Assembly (NCBI GenBank): GCA_017882305.1
Contig: JADGPU010000020.1
Location: 1-41,002, forward strand
DNA: 41,002 nt
From: Bacteroidales bacterium
GTDB lineage: Bacteria; Bacteroidota; Bacteroidia; Bacteroidales; VadinHA17
Reading direction: 5' to 3'
Both the position numbers and the translations under genes were made by a program. Below, piece after piece: positions 40,201 to 41,002 of this stretch (its first letter is position 1; each line of letters begins with the position of its first letter). The notes under the pieces are model-generated. The model made no database searches and was not told the DNA's origin. It saw only the letters and a program-made list of their open reading frames with translations.

Positions 40201-40782
40201 TTTTTGTTGAAGGGGAAACGCAGATCTGTCAGCATCGGGTTCATAAGTCTCGTGCCTCTGAATCTCCAGATAAAAATCTTCACCAAAGATGTCAAGATAA
40301 CTCCTGAGTGAGGCCTCTGCACCCGACATTGTACCATTAAGTATTTCATCCTGTACTTCTCCGGCCAGACAGGCAGAAGAAGCAATAAGTCCCTCCTTAT
40401 ACTTGATTAATAGTTCTTTGTCGATGCGCGGTTTGTAGTAAAAACCTTTGATCCAGGCAATTGAAACCAGTTTGATAAGGTTTTTATATCCGATCAGATT
40501 TTTAGCAAGGAGGATAAGATGATCGCCCGAACGGTCCTCTTTTCCACTGACATCTTCTATTGATCTTTTAGCAACGTAAATCTCACATCCGATTATAGGT
40601 TTTATCCCTTTTTTTGTGGCACTGTTGTGAAACTCTTTAACCCCGAACATATTTCCATGATCGGTGATAGCAATAGCGTCCATTCCCAGACTCTTAATCC
40701 TGTCGATCAGTAAACCTATATTAGAGGCTCCATCCAGTATAGAGTATTGAGTATGAACGTGTAAATGTGCAAAACCAGCCAT
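37297..40782 (-). CDS. dnaE: DNA polymerase III alpha subunit (DnaE)
   Basis: 1161 aa, almost the same as the E. coli subunit (1160). Replicative DNA polymerase. The N-terminal PHP domain has HLHVH (6-10) and the metal-site residues further on (DHGNMFG, 41-47). The palm holds GPGRGSAAGS (364-373) and the catalytic Asp motif PDIDIDFDEDGRE (405-417). A tandem helix-hairpin-helix region follows (LGAIKGVGESAV), and an OB-fold is present near the C-terminus (VVVAGMVTDIKTGIGKNGKP). It encodes no separate proofreading exonuclease domain, so epsilon is presumably encoded elsewhere. Upstream lies rpsP, divergently. Confidence 0.97.
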   Translation of the reverse strand: MAGFAHLHVHTQYSILDGASNIGLLIDRIKSLGMDAIAITDHGNMFGVKEFHNSATKKGIKPIIGCEIYVAKRSIEDVSGKEDRSGDHLILLAKNLIGYKNLIKLVSIAWIKGFYYKPRIDKELLIKYKEGLIASSACLAGEVQDEILNGTMSGAEASLRSYLDIFGEDFYLEIQRHETYEPDADRSAFPLQQKVIEAFKKLSVKYNVRLIATNDVHFINKEDAEAHDRLICINTAKDIDDPNRLRYSKQEYVKSEEEMRSIFSDVPEAIDNVAGLVSKIEKYKLDHEPIMPEFDLPEGYTDKDEYLRFLTFKGAEERWGTLTKEQSERLDFELEMVAKMGFPGYFLIVQDFLRAAREMGVSVGPGRGSAAGSAVAYCLRITDIDPIEYGLLFERFLNLDRISMPDIDIDFDEDGREAVLKYVVNKYGHDKVAHIITFGSMAAKMAIRDVARVQKLPLQDADRLAKLIPERPGITLKAAYAEVPELARERESSNKLIAQTLKYAEVLEGSIRQTGVHACGIIIGKDSLDNYIPLCTAKDTDLYATQYDGSHVESVGLLKMDFLGLKTLSIIKDAVDNIKKSKGIEIKIETLPLDDKKTFELFSNGETTGIFQFESTGMKRYLRDLQPNRLEDLIAMNALYRPGPMEYIPKFIRRKHGTETIDYPIPVMEKYLEDTYGITVYQEQVMLLSQELAGFSKGEADSLRKAMGKKKRSIMDEMKLKFQEGCSKKGYNEDIINKIWSDWEAFAQYAFNKSHSTCYALVAFQTGYLKANYPAEYMAAVLSRNISDIKKITTFMDETRRMGMEVLGPDVNESNVKFTVNKDGNIRFGLGAIKGVGESAVLQLIEEREKNGLYNDVYDLVERVNLNSLNKKNLEAMAVAGAFDCFPKITRAQYFSLETKGSSFIESLIRYGNNSKTVKTSNQQSLFGETGGFDMIKPEPAPCPDWPKLEKLNREKEVIGIYLSSHPLDDFKLEINTFTTATLADLQNLREYLERDVVVAGMVTDIKTGIGKNGKPYGSFTLQDYSDSFRFMLFDKDYIENSKFFIVGYYLLIKGRVQKRKYKDDEIEFRIKTINLLSSVKDELIKSVTLKIDPENIDNEMIKDLKNLINEHKGETELKFLFLDSDDKISLPMFSRTFRIRLNNEFITYLEDHPGIEFKVN

Positions 40783-40816
40783 AAATGTAACTTAAATCTT
40801 CGGTTATATCAGTTCA

Positions 40817-40824
40817 CAAAAATA
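40817..40824 (-). promoter_or_regulatory. -7 promoter element of dnaE
   Basis: The minus strand reads TATTTTTG, matching TAnnTTTG, 35 nt before the dnaE start at 40782. A -33 element is not evident. Confidence 0.45.
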
Positions 40825-40921
40825 GGTAAAATTGAATTAAGATCGGCCGAATCTTGAGGCTGTCATAAAAGAAAATCAATAAAATTGGGTTCTTGATTCC
40901 TTATAGTTATAATAAATATTA

Positions 40922-40929
40922 TATCTTTG
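40922..40929 (+). promoter_or_regulatory. -7 promoter element of rpsP
   Basis: TATCTTTG followed by C matches TAnnTTTG, 46 nt before the ATG at 40976. A possible -33 TTG is at 40893, slightly too far away (26-nt spacer). Confidence 0.55.
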
Positions 40930-40975
40930 CAGCCACAATTTTTAAAACAGGTTAAATAAAAAAGCGTAAGAATTA

Positions 40976-41002
40976 ATGGCAGTTAAAATCAGATTAGCTA
41001 GA
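40976..41002 (+). CDS. rpsP: 30S ribosomal protein S16, first nine codons
   Basis: The window ends nine codons in. The residues MAVKIRLAR are the near-invariant start of ribosomal protein S16. S16 is a component of the small ribosomal subunit needed for its assembly. The gene diverges from dnaE across a 193-nt gap that contains a -7 box for each. Confidence 0.85.

Overview
The window reads as a chromosomal segment of a low-GC Bacteroidota bacterium, probably Bacteroidales-like. The signs are a type IX secretion (T9SS) C-terminal sorting domain, a DUF4249 lipoprotein, DUF5916 and S46 peptidase families, many promoters of the TAnnTTTG type, very few Shine-Dalgarno sequences, and many secreted proteins whose signal peptide ends in a Gln-rich cleavage site. 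It holds about 33 genes, mostly housekeeping or envelope functions. I see no tRNA, rRNA, CRISPR array, insertion sequence or prophage.

Layout. 1-664 (minus): the start of a DUF4249 lipoprotein, a possible overlapping 58-aa ORF, and what looks like the decayed C-terminus of an outer-membrane receptor. 800-1407 (plus): two tiny membrane proteins and a terminator. 1440-14679: mostly minus-strand envelope and housekeeping genes (M1 peptidase with a predicted beta-barrel, ChaN-like protein, DUF5916 protein, ProXp-type deacylase, SiaC-like protein, RNase HI, MarC, S46 dipeptidyl-peptidase, RNase HII), with a GH20-like enzyme on the plus strand. 14871-16666: a T9SS cargo protein and a collagen-like/C1q-like surface protein. 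16831-22167: VanZ-like protein, prfB with a classical programmed +1 frameshift, and methylmalonyl-CoA mutase mutA-mutB. 22315-24726: a tetraheme cytochrome c, a Tat-exported 4x[4Fe-4S] protein and an NrfD-like membrane subunit, which together form a quinone-linked electron-transfer module without a catalytic subunit. 24801-28111: DUF2339-, thioredoxin-like lipoprotein-, DUF4190- and DUF2752-type envelope proteins. 28232-30640: recX-prmC diverging from ribD. 30721-36296: a two-gene unit with its own clear promoter, encoding an exported TPR/Ig-like/caspase protein and a transmembrane beta-propeller sensor with a cytoplasmic SpoIIE/PP2C phosphatase. 36293-40782 (minus): LOG-family hydrolase, thioredoxin and DNA polymerase III alpha. 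At the right edge rpsP begins.

The most interesting part is the caspase/propeller-phosphatase pair, which looks like a sensor-effector unit spanning the envelope. The orphan cytochrome/FeS/NrfD module comes next. Several intergenic spaces hold imperfect inverted-repeat elements of at least four sequence families, which look like dispersed, possibly mobile or terminator-like, repeats.
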